DNA of 64,000 bases from positions 1 through 64,000 of the IMG/VR virus record IMGVR_UViG_3300044700_000345; one strand, written 5' to 3'. Source of the stretch: a virus. How positions within the stretch are numbered: position 1 is the first letter of the stretch; each line of letters begins with the position of its first letter. The translations under genes were made by a program, and so were the position numbers. Below, in pieces: positions 23,760-32,044 of the stretch. The notes under the pieces are model-generated. The model saw only the letters and a list, made by a program, of their open reading frames with translations, was not told where the DNA came from and made no database searches.

Positions 23760-24728
23760 TTACTCCATCACAAACAGTTTGCCGGCGACAACTTGGGGAG
23801 CAGCTTGATTCAGCATGCGCCAAGCATTCTGGGGATCACGTGCCATCGTCTCGTTGAAACCGCCCCAGAAATTCTCGGGCTGTTGCATACCAGCGGCAGC
23901 AGGAGGTGCAGGGAAATTGCCGTAAGCTGCTTGCACTTGTTGCGTGGGATAACCACGGGTCTCAAGTTGAGCTTCGTTTTCATACACGGGATACGGACCT
24001 TCGGGACCGAAGAAACGCAGCGTGTAATCGCTGAGAACATCGGGGTTGGTCAGAATCTCGTTATATGCCAGGTTCTCCTGGTGCTCATTTACAGCGAAGT
24101 TGGCATAACCTTGGATGTTATTTGCGGCCCGGTTTCCCCACGCCACTGCGCTGTCCAGCATTGCCTCTAGTTGGAGGGCGTACTGGTTTAGCACCGCTGG
24201 AGCTTCCACCCCGAACGCGTCCAGCACTTGGCGGCTGTCGTTGCTCAGTTGTAGGTAGTCCGCGATCGCCTCCAAGGAGGGACCCGAGGAAGTTTGGGAA
24301 TAATTGGGCGAGTAGTCCTGGCTGAGATACGAGGTCGGCGCTACCGATTGTTGCGTAGCTTGGTAGCTGCCCTGACCGTAGTTGGCCGGGGTATACGCTG
24401 TCGGTGTCGGCGCTGACTGTTGACCCTGGAACGGGGATTGGACTGGAGCGCTCAGTAGGTTCACTACTTTGTTGAACGCCGACTCCCATGGATTCCCCGC
24501 TGTTTCCGCCTGTTGGTATTGGGGGGCGTACTGAGTAGGGGCTGATTGGTAGCTGGGGGCTGCCTGAGGTACCGCTTGGGGGTAGCTCATACCCACTTGA
24601 TACCCCACTGGAGCCACCTGGTAGCTGGCCTGGGCCGCTTGCGGTGCTGCCACCACGTAGCTGCTCGGGGCGACGGCTGCTGGTGCTTGGCTCGTCTGTG
24701 GGATCGATTGGACGATAGCGTCCTGCAT
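23760..24728 (-). CDS. Scaffold-protein candidate, 322 aa
   Basis: Residues 1-150 are Gln/Ala/Pro/Ser/Tyr-rich and disordered; residues about 150-225 are helical (LEAIADYLQLSNDSRQVLDA, LEAMLDSAVAWGNRAANNI); the rest is Pro-rich. A strong Shine-Dalgarno (AAAGGAGATGAGTT-ATG) marks the start. Place between portal and capsid genes and composition fit a capsid scaffolding protein. Its first 611 nt overlap the portal gene in another reading frame, so this DNA encodes two proteins. Scaffold identity is by context only. Confidence 0.65.
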   Translation of the reverse strand: MQDAIVQSIPQTSQAPAAVAPSSYVVAAPQAAQASYQVAPVGYQVGMSYPQAVPQAAPSYQSAPTQYAPQYQQAETAGNPWESAFNKVVNLLSAPVQSPFQGQQSAPTPTAYTPANYGQGSYQATQQSVAPTSYLSQDYSPNYSQTSSGPSLEAIADYLQLSNDSRQVLDAFGVEAPAVLNQYALQLEAMLDSAVAWGNRAANNIQGYANFAVNEHQENLAYNEILTNPDVLSDYTLRFFGPEGPYPVYENEAQLETRGYPTQQVQAAYGNFPAPPAAAGMQQPENFWGGFNETMARDPQNAWRMLNQAAPQVVAGKLFVME

Positions 24729-26475
24729 AACTCATCTCCTTTTGTAGAGCTTCTAAAGTTCGATACAGATATGGAGTTAAATCCAATCTCGGATCCGCAG
24801 CCATCGGTAAATCCGGTGATTGCGGGTGAGGGGTCTGCATCATGCCCCCCACTAGGCCAGCGAACGCTTTGTATGCACTCTGCAATTCTCCAACCATCCT
24901 GAACGGGAAACCCGAAAGCATCCCGGCCCTTTCTTCATCTGTTTTAGATGGGAAAAGATATTTCAGTGCTTCAATGCTATCAACACCTAACTCCTGGAGG
25001 TTCCTAACCACAATAGAATTGTTAAGTGTATCCTGCGTGGAGTCTTCATACACAGGTCCCATCCAACGCCATAACATTGTTACGTCGCCATCAGGAATCA
25101 GTCCAAGCACACCAGGTGGAATCTGTTGTGACTTGAGACATGCCATCATTAAACTTTTAACTTGCTCTTCAAATGCACTACGTGCATCTGCATACATCTT
25201 TGCTTCTTCAGGAGTAGCAGTCTCTGGTAGCTCCAGGGGTTTTTCAATTCCTGCAGTAGCAGCAAGCGTTTCACGGAACAGGCGTTCCTCTTGGTAAATA
25301 ATTAATTCAAGACAACGACAAATACCGTACGTATAGATGGCAGTTGCTTTTTTCTTTGATGTTGCAGATACACGTCCAAACAATGATTTGTATTCTGTTG
25401 CAGTTACGCCTGCGGAAATTGATAGCTCATCTACACCACCAAGAGCAGTTCTAATTTCTTCTCGATATTGACGAGAGAATGAATTCTGGTCACCAGTGAT
25501 GGCATCTGGAACAATATAGCCAACTCTATCGTTTGGCTCTAGGTTTGCAATAACGCGTGGCACACGAATTTGGCCATCAACACCACGGCTAACTGGATCC
25601 GATTTAAATGTAGAACGGCTCAAACCATTGGGACTATTAAACCCAGAGTTTGCTGCAATAGATGGACGCTGTACAACGGAATCACCACCGGATTCCATTA
25701 GGTCAGTTTTTGGCCTGGAGGAGAGAAGAGTTGGATTACCAAAGAATTGAATATTCTTACGCATGGTGCGAACCATTTCATCATGCGTACAAATGTGATT
25801 AGCAAATGCCTCAAATTCCCCAACACCTTCGTTAGAAAATCCCTTGGGATTATTAAGGATTTCTACGCAAGGAATAAAACCAAGCGTATTTTTAAACGTT
25901 TTTGTTTTACCAGATACAGCGTAGTTAGGTTGTTCAAATGAAATCTCACCTTCTGAGTGAGTCTCTTCAATTGTCTTATGTTTGATTGAAAGTCTAATGT
26001 AACGTTTGGCACCTTGCCCCATGGTACCTTGACCAGTTAAACTGGCAGCCTGGATATCTTGATCAAAACCAAAACCACGACGCACCTTATAGCTATAGAT
26101 GATTACAACTTCATCCAGTTCTCCGTCTACGTTGTAGTATGTGCGATACTCATGTTTACGAAAGAAGTACAGCCGATAGTTGGCCTCTGTTGGTCGGATA
26201 TAAAAAAGACCCTGGCCATCAGCCAGGACGTAATCCCAGATTGAATCAAGGCGAGTATCAAGTTGATTGTATTTAACTACACGATCAATAAAATCTTTGC
26301 GTTGGTTTCCAAAGTTATCTTGCCCTGGGAAAAATTCAACACCTTGGCGGATACCAAATAGCCGCATCTGTGCCAGGTGCGATGCCACGATGCCAGTATC
26401 AATTGCAGACCCACCATCTTTTTCAAGATACGAGTCAATGATTTCCCTTAATCGTGTTTTAGCATCGACTGCCAT
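24118..26475 (-). CDS. Portal protein with long overlapping C-terminal extension
   Basis: 785 residues. Residues about 1-520 fit a phage portal: an N-terminal helical part, FYIRPTEANYRLYFFRKHEY, a wing with KNTLGFIPCVEILNNP, the stem/clip region and EIRTALGGVDELSISAGVTA. The portal is the 12-fold ring through which DNA enters and leaves the head. The last ~204 residues are Ser/Gly/Pro-rich and disordered and lie in the 611-nt overlap with the scaffold candidate. Typical portals end near residue 550-600, so the extension is extra. TerL lies four genes upstream in transcription order, as usual. Confidence 0.85.
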   Translation of the reverse strand: MAVDAKTRLREIIDSYLEKDGGSAIDTGIVASHLAQMRLFGIRQGVEFFPGQDNFGNQRKDFIDRVVKYNQLDTRLDSIWDYVLADGQGLFYIRPTEANYRLYFFRKHEYRTYYNVDGELDEVVIIYSYKVRRGFGFDQDIQAASLTGQGTMGQGAKRYIRLSIKHKTIEETHSEGEISFEQPNYAVSGKTKTFKNTLGFIPCVEILNNPKGFSNEGVGEFEAFANHICTHDEMVRTMRKNIQFFGNPTLLSSRPKTDLMESGGDSVVQRPSIAANSGFNSPNGLSRSTFKSDPVSRGVDGQIRVPRVIANLEPNDRVGYIVPDAITGDQNSFSRQYREEIRTALGGVDELSISAGVTATEYKSLFGRVSATSKKKATAIYTYGICRCLELIIYQEERLFRETLAATAGIEKPLELPETATPEEAKMYADARSAFEEQVKSLMMACLKSQQIPPGVLGLIPDGDVTMLWRWMGPVYEDSTQDTLNNSIVVRNLQELGVDSIEALKYLFPSKTDEERAGMLSGFPFRMVGELQSAYKAFAGLVGGMMQTPHPQSPDLPMAADPRLDLTPYLYRTLEALQKEMSYAGRYRPIDPTDEPSTSSRRPEQLRGGSTASGPGQLPGGSSGVSSGYELPPSGTSGSPQLPISPYSVRPPIPTGGNSGESMGVGVQQSSEPTERSSPIPVPGSTVSADTDSVYPGQLRSGQLPSYATIGSADLVSQPGLLAQLFPNFLGSLLGGDRGLPTTEQRQPPSAGRVRGGSSSGAKPVRPPTRGNAGQRSGVGKPGRK

Positions 26476-26522
26476 TAACTATTGTCCCCTTTATCTTTAT
26501 TGATCTTAGCAGTTTTTAATGA

Positions 26523-26744
26523 TCAAGAGATTGTTTTATTTTGGAAACCAGTAGGCATTTGTTGTTCGTATTGAGAAGCAGCAAAGAATCCAGCGTTACC
26601 CATGGGAACCATGCCGTTTGAAGAAGCCAGAGGTACCTGGATCTCGCTAGGATTTATATGTGGATGGCGTACCATCAGCGGATTAGGATTGGCCTGTGCT
26701 TGATATCCGGTATTACCTGGGGCACCAGGGAAATTGTAATACAT
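26523..26744 (-). CDS. Small virion-arm protein, 73 aa
   Basis: Pro/Asn/Gln-rich with no ordered domain recognised (MYYNFPGAPGN start). It lies 47 nt before the portal gene in the same transcript. Probably a minor structural or assembly peptide. Confidence 0.5.
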   Translation of the reverse strand: MYYNFPGAPGNTGYQAQANPNPLMVRHPHINPSEIQVPLASSNGMVPMGNAGFFAASQYEQQMPTGFQNKTIS

Positions 26745-26769
26745 TTCAAATTTTGCTTGTTGTTTTATT

Positions 26770-26952
26770 TTACTCTTCTATAACCTCGTACCCAGCGCTG
26801 TCGTTGATCTTGGTCAGAAGAACACCATTTCCTTTGAGCTTCCATTCCAGAACATCACCTTCTTGCCAAGCAAGGGTTTCTATGATGTCATCCGGAAAAG
26901 TGATGAACGATTCCCCGTTTTCGTCTTCTTGTATTTCCAGGATGTAGCTCAT
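26770..26952 (-). CDS. AbrB/MazE (SpoVT-AbrB) fold protein, 60 aa
   Basis: The sequence EDENGESFITFPDDIIETLA followed by WQEGDVLEW and a final beta strand LLTKIND matches the swapped-hairpin AbrB/MazE fold (pattern: ...F.P.eii..L.w.eGD.l.w). Such small proteins bind DNA as dimers and act as regulators or antitoxins. No toxin gene is adjacent, so a regulator role for the late genes is more likely. Overlaps the next gene by 4 nt. Confidence 0.75.
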   Translation of the reverse strand: MSYILEIQEDENGESFITFPDDIIETLAWQEGDVLEWKLKGNGVLLTKINDSAGYEVIEE

Positions 26953-27242
26953 TTTGTCAAAAGCTTTTCCACAAGTTTATCAAGCTTCATGTTGATCTGT
27001 TTAAAATTGTCGTGCATTTCTGTAATTTCCCTTAAGAAGTCTACCTTCAAAACGTAGTCCAAGGGCATACGGTTCACCTTTTCTTCTAGCTTATCCAACT
27101 CTCTTTCTTGGTTTGCCAATGCGTTATCAATTTGCTTTGCTTGTACTGAAAAACGATTTAAAATTTTATTGGCGGTCCAACTCCCCCCGGAGACGCCTGA
27201 TATAACCAACGTTACAAATAACGCTAAATATTCTGGACCCAT
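26949..27242 (-). CDS. Membrane-anchored coiled-coil protein, holin/spanin-like candidate
   Basis: 97 residues. N-terminal hydrophobic segment (residues 4-24, LALFVTLVISGVSG core), then a long coiled coil (about residues 35-95: ERELDKLEEKVNR, then FKQINMKLDKLVEKLL). One membrane pass plus a coiled coil is the build of inner-membrane spanins and some holins; several cyanophages carry such a gene near TerL. It lies between TerL and the AbrB-type gene. Lysis role is inference. Confidence 0.6.
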   Translation of the reverse strand: MGPEYLALFVTLVISGVSGGSWTANKILNRFSVQAKQIDNALANQERELDKLEEKVNRMPLDYVLKVDFLREITEMHDNFKQINMKLDKLVEKLLTK

Positions 27243-27270
27243 GACTAAAACCTTTTCTCTATTCTAGACT

Positions 27271-28797
27271 TCAGTAATCGAGATGGAGGTTTCCTTTTCT
27301 GGCCAATCCTGTTACCAACCATACCAAGGCGTCGACACAATCGTCATGGCTACTAACACCGAAATTAGTGAGTTCCTCGAAGAGATTACTGAAGTTCCTG
27401 AAACGGTTGAAGATAATCTTACGGTCTTCAAACATACCAATGATGCCACGGAATCGTGCAAGCTTATCTGCACGGAACCCTTTCACTGGGTGCCAAAGCA
27501 GATTGTAGAGTCCTTCATTATTCAGGCAAACACGTTTGAAGTCGGCCTCCAAGGAAGCCTGGTATTGTACGGCTTCTGACCAAATATCACACGTTGAGTA
27601 TGTTGGGAAGTACGAACCGTTTTCATCACAACCAAGAATAGACCAATCGTTTAAAAGCTCCTTCATGGCATCTAGTTTTTCCAGGTTTCCCATGACTCTG
27701 ATGCGTCGGTAATCAATGATGTGTATACGGTCTCCAATACGTCCTCCAAGGATCATTACGGTGTAATCGTTTTTCTCTTTGATACCAGCGGAAAGATCAA
27801 CACCAATACCAAGAGCGTCAAATTCTGTTGAGATTTCTGCCTTAACAATTAACTCTGGTGCCAAGGACAATTCATTTTGTCGTATAACTTGATTCATGTA
27901 CTGGAAAGAAAATGCAATAGGTGCTTGCCTTTTCTTTTCCTTTAGGTATTCCAAGGGCCACATCTCCGGCCAGTATGACTTCTCTTCTCCTGTTTTAACA
28001 TCATTTTGAATAGCAGATAAAACAATTTGCATCCAGTTGTTTTGTTCATTAAATGTTGTCGAGTGAATATCATCATGCCTAAACCTGGTACCAAGGCAGA
28101 TTGCCCTGGCACCTTCAAACATGGTTGGTGAAATCACTGCGTTCCAGTTATCCTGCATCATTTTTCTAATGTCAGGGTTTGAGATGTCTGCGGCTGACTT
28201 GATAGCGTCATCAATCATTACCAAGTGCGAACGCTTAGAGGTCACCGAACCTTTCAAGCCTGCAGCACAAAGAGTAAATTGTTCATCACCAATTACTTCA
28301 ATACCAGCAAATTTATGGTCAATAGACCAGTATTCATTACTGGTTACGTTCTTCAGGAGACGTACCCTAGGGAAAACTTCTTGATACCTTTTGCTTTCAA
28401 TGATGCGTTTAATAGTTGCAGACTTGGAACGAGCAATGTCTACCGTGTAAGACAAGTAAAGAATTTGGAGCGGAAGTTTGGCAGTAGTGTGAATTCCAAT
28501 TGCCCAGGCGGTAAGCAAACCTAGAACTGTGCTCTTTGCTGAACCGCGAGGAGCAAGTAGGTCAATGTTTGGACCAGCAATTTTGATCAAACAAGAGCTA
28601 TCTTGATTGGTTATAAATTGCTTATGCCATTCTTTATGGTGCTCTGCCGGTGGTTTATCTGCTACGTACTCACAAAAATAACCAAAATCTTCCTTTGCAA
28701 GATCCAGTTTATCTTGGTTTTTGTTTTCTTTAAGTTTAAAGTTTTTTGTTGCAGCACGAGCATTACGACGATGTGCCAGGTAAGTATAAGCGGGCAC
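27271..28797 (-). CDS. terL: Terminase large subunit
   Basis: 508 residues. ATPase: Walker A APRGSAKST at residues 82-90, Walker B LVMIDD at 192-197, coupling region ICLGTRFRHDD near 235. Nuclease: GIGVDLSAG with Asp334, and SSHDDCVDALVWL near 488 with the late acidic pair. Full length for the family. It pumps DNA into the prohead and cuts concatemers. Upstream and downstream are portal-side genes as expected. It is the clearest virion-arm landmark. Confidence 0.93.
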   Translation of the reverse strand: MPAYTYLAHRRNARAATKNFKLKENKNQDKLDLAKEDFGYFCEYVADKPPAEHHKEWHKQFITNQDSSCLIKIAGPNIDLLAPRGSAKSTVLGLLTAWAIGIHTTAKLPLQILYLSYTVDIARSKSATIKRIIESKRYQEVFPRVRLLKNVTSNEYWSIDHKFAGIEVIGDEQFTLCAAGLKGSVTSKRSHLVMIDDAIKSAADISNPDIRKMMQDNWNAVISPTMFEGARAICLGTRFRHDDIHSTTFNEQNNWMQIVLSAIQNDVKTGEEKSYWPEMWPLEYLKEKKRQAPIAFSFQYMNQVIRQNELSLAPELIVKAEISTEFDALGIGVDLSAGIKEKNDYTVMILGGRIGDRIHIIDYRRIRVMGNLEKLDAMKELLNDWSILGCDENGSYFPTYSTCDIWSEAVQYQASLEADFKRVCLNNEGLYNLLWHPVKGFRADKLARFRGIIGMFEDRKIIFNRFRNFSNLFEELTNFGVSSHDDCVDALVWLVTGLARKGNLHLDY

Positions 28798-28829
28798 AGC
28801 AGGTAATCAAACTATGCTTAAATACTAGC

Positions 28830-28988
28830 TTATTTTTTAGCTTTACGTTTCTGCTCTTGATATTTCCTGGCTTTATCTAGAGCTGCCTTACGTTTTTCCT
28901 TATCGTTCATCTCCGTACCATCCTCCTTCTTAGCTTCCTTCTTCTTGAGGTACTCAAGAAACTGAGGAGGCATTTTACCCTTGGCCAT
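28830..28988 (-). CDS. Small Lys-rich protein, 52 aa
   Basis: ATG at 28986-28988, TAA at 28830-28832. Starts MAKGKMPPQFLEYLKKKE and continues as a highly charged helix rich in Lys, Glu and Ala. From memory, short phage proteins beginning with this MAKGKMPPQFLxxLKKK pattern recur in large phages. It directly precedes terL in the transcript (32-nt gap) and overlaps the previous small gene by 14 nt. Function unknown. Confidence 0.65.
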   Translation of the reverse strand: MAKGKMPPQFLEYLKKKEAKKEDGTEMNDKEKRKAALDKARKYQEQKRKAKK

Positions 28989-29112
28989 GATTATTCCTCT
29001 GAGCGGAACCAGGTTGCCGCTTGGGCGTGTAGTAGGTACATCCTGTGGTCACTCTTCCTGTTTCCAGGTGAGAGGCCCCTTGGAGAGGCCCCTGGGCACT
29101 TGACACTAACAT
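28975..29112 (-). CDS. Putative small protein, 45 aa
   Basis: Open frame with ATG at 29110-29112 and TAA at 28975-28977; no domain recognised. It contains CTYYTPKRQPG and fills the gap between two minus-strand genes. The DNA inside carries a 10-bp direct repeat (GAGAGGCCCC twice, 29071-29093). Supported only by position and openness. Confidence 0.35.
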   Translation of the reverse strand: MLVSSAQGPLQGASHLETGRVTTGCTYYTPKRQPGSAQRNNHGQG

Positions 29113-29123
29113 GGTGATAGTTT

Positions 29124-29429
29124 CTAATTACGCTCTTGTGCAGCTTTATCGATCTCACGCATGTAAGCTTCTCGATAAGCAGGGCCTACCTCTTTAGCTC
29201 TACGTTGATCGTATACAGGATCCGGGCCGTTGTAAGCAAACTCTCTATTTTCTGGCATCTCTAAACGCCTCATAGGAGTATTTTGATTCTGTGTGTCTTG
29301 CATGGCTTGCCCTTGCTTAGCCTGCATGTTGCGATTGTATGAAGAGAAGCCTGCGCCACTATTTCTTTCTCGCGTTCTTGGCGCGGCAAATTTGTTGCCC
29401 GCCATAGGAATTGATTTACCTGCACCCAT
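29124..29429 (-). CDS. Small virion-arm protein, 101 aa
   Basis: Basic and Asn/Gln-rich, probably disordered up to residue 60, then a charged helix (RRAKEVGPAYREAYMREIDK). No family recognised. It lies 2 nt after the stop of the 57-residue gene and belongs to the run of small genes before terL. Confidence 0.55.
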   Translation of the reverse strand: MGAGKSIPMAGNKFAAPRTRERNSGAGFSSYNRNMQAKQGQAMQDTQNQNTPMRRLEMPENREFAYNGPDPVYDQRRAKEVGPAYREAYMREIDKAAQERN

Positions 29430-29431
29430 GA

Positions 29432-29605
29432 TTACTTCCTCTTGGTAGGGACAGGCTTACCTTTGCCTTTAGCGGGAGGCACAGCTCCTTTCTTGGGAGG
29501 CACTGCTCCTTTTTTAGGAGGAACTGGTGCGCCCTTCTTACCCATTTCTTCCTTGCCCACTGGAACAAGGCCCTTGCCAGGAACAAACTTTTTCTCTACG
29601 GCCAT
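29432..29605 (-). CDS. Small Pro/Lys repeat protein, 57 aa
   Basis: ATG at 29603-29605, TAA at 29432-29434. Three tandem VPPKKGA-type repeats (residues 27-45: PVPPKKG, AVPPKKG, AVPPAKG) and a Lys-rich end make a strongly basic, extended chain. This could bind DNA or the acidic faces of virion proteins. Located between the TerS candidate and the 101-residue gene. Confidence 0.55.
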   Translation of the reverse strand: MAVEKKFVPGKGLVPVGKEEMGKKGAPVPPKKGAVPPKKGAVPPAKGKGKPVPTKRK

Positions 29606-29641
29606 AGTTAGAAGATAGCTCTTGTTTAAGTATACTGTTAT

Positions 29642-30175
29642 TTATTCTTCCAGTTGCATTCTGGCCCACACACTCATAATTGCTTCTTCCAGTGGGGTTT
29701 CAATTGGGTCATCTTTAAAGATAAACGCAACTTCGCGCATTGCTCGGTCGGCACCAGCCATCAATAGGCCCTTACGATCTTTGACCGAAGTAAACTCTTC
29801 TACTTGTGCAATGGTGCCACGTAGTTCACGTTGCATACCAGCAATTCGGGCAACACCGTGATCTCGTTTTACATTACCTTCTCCCGGCATCTCCATAGAC
29901 TCCCGCAACTTGCGGATGTCTTCTTGCATCTCTTCAATTTCGTACAGAAGAGTCTTACGGTGATCCGGTTTTTTGTACTTACTTTTAACCCAAGCTTCAC
30001 ACGCAACAATACTGCCGTTGTAACCAAGGAAACGGCTATAGAGAAAAACTTCAATTATGGAGTAGTTGTCGGAGGCAAAAGCAAGGAATGATTCCTGGAC
30101 AGAACAATCTAAATTGTCTACCCAGTAATCAAATACCTCAATATCGATAAGCTCGCTGGGCCTGTCCGTAGTCAC
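29642..30175 (-). CDS. Terminase-small-subunit candidate, 177 aa
   Basis: No clear family match. The position four to five genes before terL, the helical N-terminus (FDYWVDNLDCSVQESFLAFA) and the charged central helix (YEIEEMQEDIRKLRESME) fit a small terminase. The frame is open to ATG 30274, but that start would overlap the upstream gene by 137 nt; GTG 30175 gives a 38-nt overlap and is preferred. Small terminases recognise the packaging site. The call rests on context only. Confidence 0.45.
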   Translation of the reverse strand: MTTDRPSELIDIEVFDYWVDNLDCSVQESFLAFASDNYSIIEVFLYSRFLGYNGSIVACEAWVKSKYKKPDHRKTLLYEIEEMQEDIRKLRESMEMPGEGNVKRDHGVARIAGMQRELRGTIAQVEEFTSVKDRKGLLMAGADRAMREVAFIFKDDPIETPLEEAIMSVWARMQLEE

Positions 30176-30386
30176 GTGACTCGTCGTCTTGCTTAAACCG
30201 CTGTCCTTGCTCCGCTGACGTACGCTGCTCTTGGGCGCCCTTGCCGATAGTTTCTCGTTCTTGGGATCCAACATCTTCCGCCTTCTTCTTGGAGAATTCG
30301 TAGGCTACACCAGCAGCTTGCTTGTACTTGTCTAAATCAAACCAGTCATCAACATCTGTCTGGCCTGCGGGCACGCTACTGGTCAT
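30138..30386 (-). CDS. Small hypothetical protein, 82 aa
   Basis: Charged and Gln/Glu/Arg-rich, with a helical N-terminal half (WFDLDKYKQAAGVAYEFSKK) and a disordered tail. Overlaps the TerS candidate. No function assigned. Confidence 0.55.
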   Translation of the reverse strand: MTSSVPAGQTDVDDWFDLDKYKQAAGVAYEFSKKKAEDVGSQERETIGKGAQEQRTSAEQGQRFKQDDESRDYGQAQRAYRY

Positions 30387-30409
30387 GGTAATTAACTCTC
30401 AAGAAAAGA

Positions 30410-30601
30410 TTAGAAGTTACCCATCATGCTAGCAAGGCCCTGGGAGAAGATATCCCGACGGCCTTCAACAGACTTCTGACGTTGTTGACGACCCTTTGAT
30501 GCTTCCAGGCGGGAAAGCAATTCTTCAAAACGGTTAATGTCAAAGTCCTTGGAGGTATCGGTACCGGTGTCGGTAAGTGCGTTGCCACCCGTGTAAGTCA
30601 T
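30410..30601 (-). CDS. Small hypothetical protein, 63 aa
   Basis: Polar N-terminus and a helix FEELLSRLEASKGRQQRQ. No known family. A TATAAT box lies at about 30626-30631 on the minus strand, 25 nt upstream of the start, so a promoter may begin here. Confidence 0.55.
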   Translation of the reverse strand: MTYTGGNALTDTGTDTSKDFDINRFEELLSRLEASKGRQQRQKSVEGRRDIFSQGLASMMGNF

Positions 30602-30641
30602 TGATAGAAAATCTTACTTTACAAATTATAGCAAAGGTATA

Positions 30642-31529
30642 TTAGCTCCAGAAACCAGAGACCAGATTTGAGGCGACATTGCCAAATGATTGAATCTTTT
30701 GTTGTTCTTTCAAGCCTTCATTTTTAATCTTCTGAGTATTGGAATCAATCTCCCCTTGGAGGTTTGTCAAGCCAGCACTGTACAGATACTGCCTGGTATC
30801 TTTAACATTCTGTTGTTGGTCTTCAATTTCTGCAGGGGTACCAGTAAAGCTACTACCAAAATCAGGTGTAGTGATTTTAGTTTTACTTGCCAAGTCTCCG
30901 CCATAGCTGGGGAGAAGGCTCTTATCAAAAGTGAATGCACGCTTTCCGGTCTTCTTCCCTGCTGCGTCGGTAGTCTGCTTACCGAACATTGTGTCATAGT
31001 AGTTATCTAGGTAGCTACTATTAAACTTGTCTTGGTACTCAGAACCCTTGGTAAGTGAGTTAACAAGATCTTGGTTGGTAGTATAGAACCCTTGGTTGAA
31101 ACGTTCAGTTGCTTTACCTAGTTCCTCTTCTGTTGCTTGACGACCAAGTGTTTCTTCGTAGGCTGCTTTAATACCAGTCTTCCTGCGACCAGGGAGCAGC
31201 TCTTTGGTATAGACATCAGTTAGTGACGCAACATCCGTTTCCGGCGGTGTGAGGTCATATTTAGAGGCGTAGTCACGTAGCTGCTGAGTAGCTGATTCGT
31301 AGCCAAGGAGCCCCTGACGCATTTGTGATTCAACACCAGTTCTTAGGCCGGAGTAACCAGCGGCACCAGCAGCTTTACGTGCAGCAGCTTCTGCTTTGGT
31401 TTCTGCCCTTTCAGTTGCTGCACGCTCTTCTGCAAGGCCTTCTTTTCTCTGTTGATAAGCAAGATACTTTTCAAAGGTATCATCCTTTTGAACAGCAGGA
31501 GCATTGTAAGTAGGACCGCCGCCACCCAT
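30642..31529 (-). CDS. Probable internal virion protein, 295 aa
   Basis: Start at ATG 31529 (AGGAGAAAAATT spacing), not the longer upstream frame. Gly-rich start, a long charged helix (residues about 20-60, many Glu/Ala/Lys/Arg), and a tail of Gln/Lys/Asn helices. No enzyme motif. It is the first of eight similar Ala/Gly/Gln-rich genes up to 39.1 kb, probably proteins held in the head or neck and ejected with DNA. Confidence 0.6.
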   Translation of the reverse strand: MGGGGPTYNAPAVQKDDTFEKYLAYQQRKEGLAEERAATERAETKAEAAARKAAGAAGYSGLRTGVESQMRQGLLGYESATQQLRDYASKYDLTPPETDVASLTDVYTKELLPGRRKTGIKAAYEETLGRQATEEELGKATERFNQGFYTTNQDLVNSLTKGSEYQDKFNSSYLDNYYDTMFGKQTTDAAGKKTGKRAFTFDKSLLPSYGGDLASKTKITTPDFGSSFTGTPAEIEDQQQNVKDTRQYLYSAGLTNLQGEIDSNTQKIKNEGLKEQQKIQSFGNVASNLVSGFWS

Positions 31530-31539
31530 AATTTTTCTC

Positions 31540-32004
31540 CTATGCGTTTTTAGTGAATCGGCTGCTAAAACCGGTTGGACCAAACATTGCGTCTGTTGCT
31601 ACTAGTTTATCAAACCCTGTTTTACGATTTTCATTTAATAATGCTTGAAAGCCTGCTTCTCTTGCGCTGGGATCCAGACTAGCACCAATTGACCAGCGAG
31701 CATTCTCTCTGTTCATTGCATTTTCTTTTGGTGCCAAGAAATCAAATTTTTGTTTTTGTGCTGTGAATTGCCGTGCTTGGTCTAGGTCTGGTCCAAGTAC
31801 GTTAGAGAATAGATTATTACTTATGCCTTGCCCAAGAGAGGCATTTAGGCCCATCATATTGTTGGCAGCATTTTGCTGCGCAACATAGTTTTGTAGTGCC
31901 CAGTCGCCTTCTATTTGTCTATTCTTAGAGCCTTGACCAAGCAAACCACCAGCTAAGCCGCCAAGAGTTTCTATAGCTGCAGACGTTACGAGACCATATG
32001 CCAT
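31540..32004 (-). CDS. Probable internal virion protein, 154 aa
   Basis: N-terminal hydrophobic Gly/Ala stretch (AAIETLGGLAGGLLGQGS) followed by Asn/Gln/Ala-rich helices. This amphipathic build recurs in the neighbouring genes and resembles small ejection proteins of podoviruses. No specific family. Confidence 0.55.
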   Translation of the reverse strand: MAYGLVTSAAIETLGGLAGGLLGQGSKNRQIEGDWALQNYVAQQNAANNMMGLNASLGQGISNNLFSNVLGPDLDQARQFTAQKQKFDFLAPKENAMNRENARWSIGASLDPSAREAGFQALLNENRKTGFDKLVATDAMFGPTGFSSRFTKNA

Positions 32005-32044
32005 TGTTTTGTTACTTCTTTGTTGATTTCATTTTAAACCCTCT

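Noticed and set aside
24842-25297. Plus-strand open frames opposite the portal gene
   Set aside because: Shadow frames of a long gene with no ribosome site and Ser/Pro/Leu-rich random composition.
29071-29093. Direct repeat GAGAGGCCCC twice, considered as terminator or CRISPR-like repeat
   Set aside because: Only two copies, no regular spacing or spacers, and no stem followed by a U tract. No CRISPR array was seen anywhere in the window.
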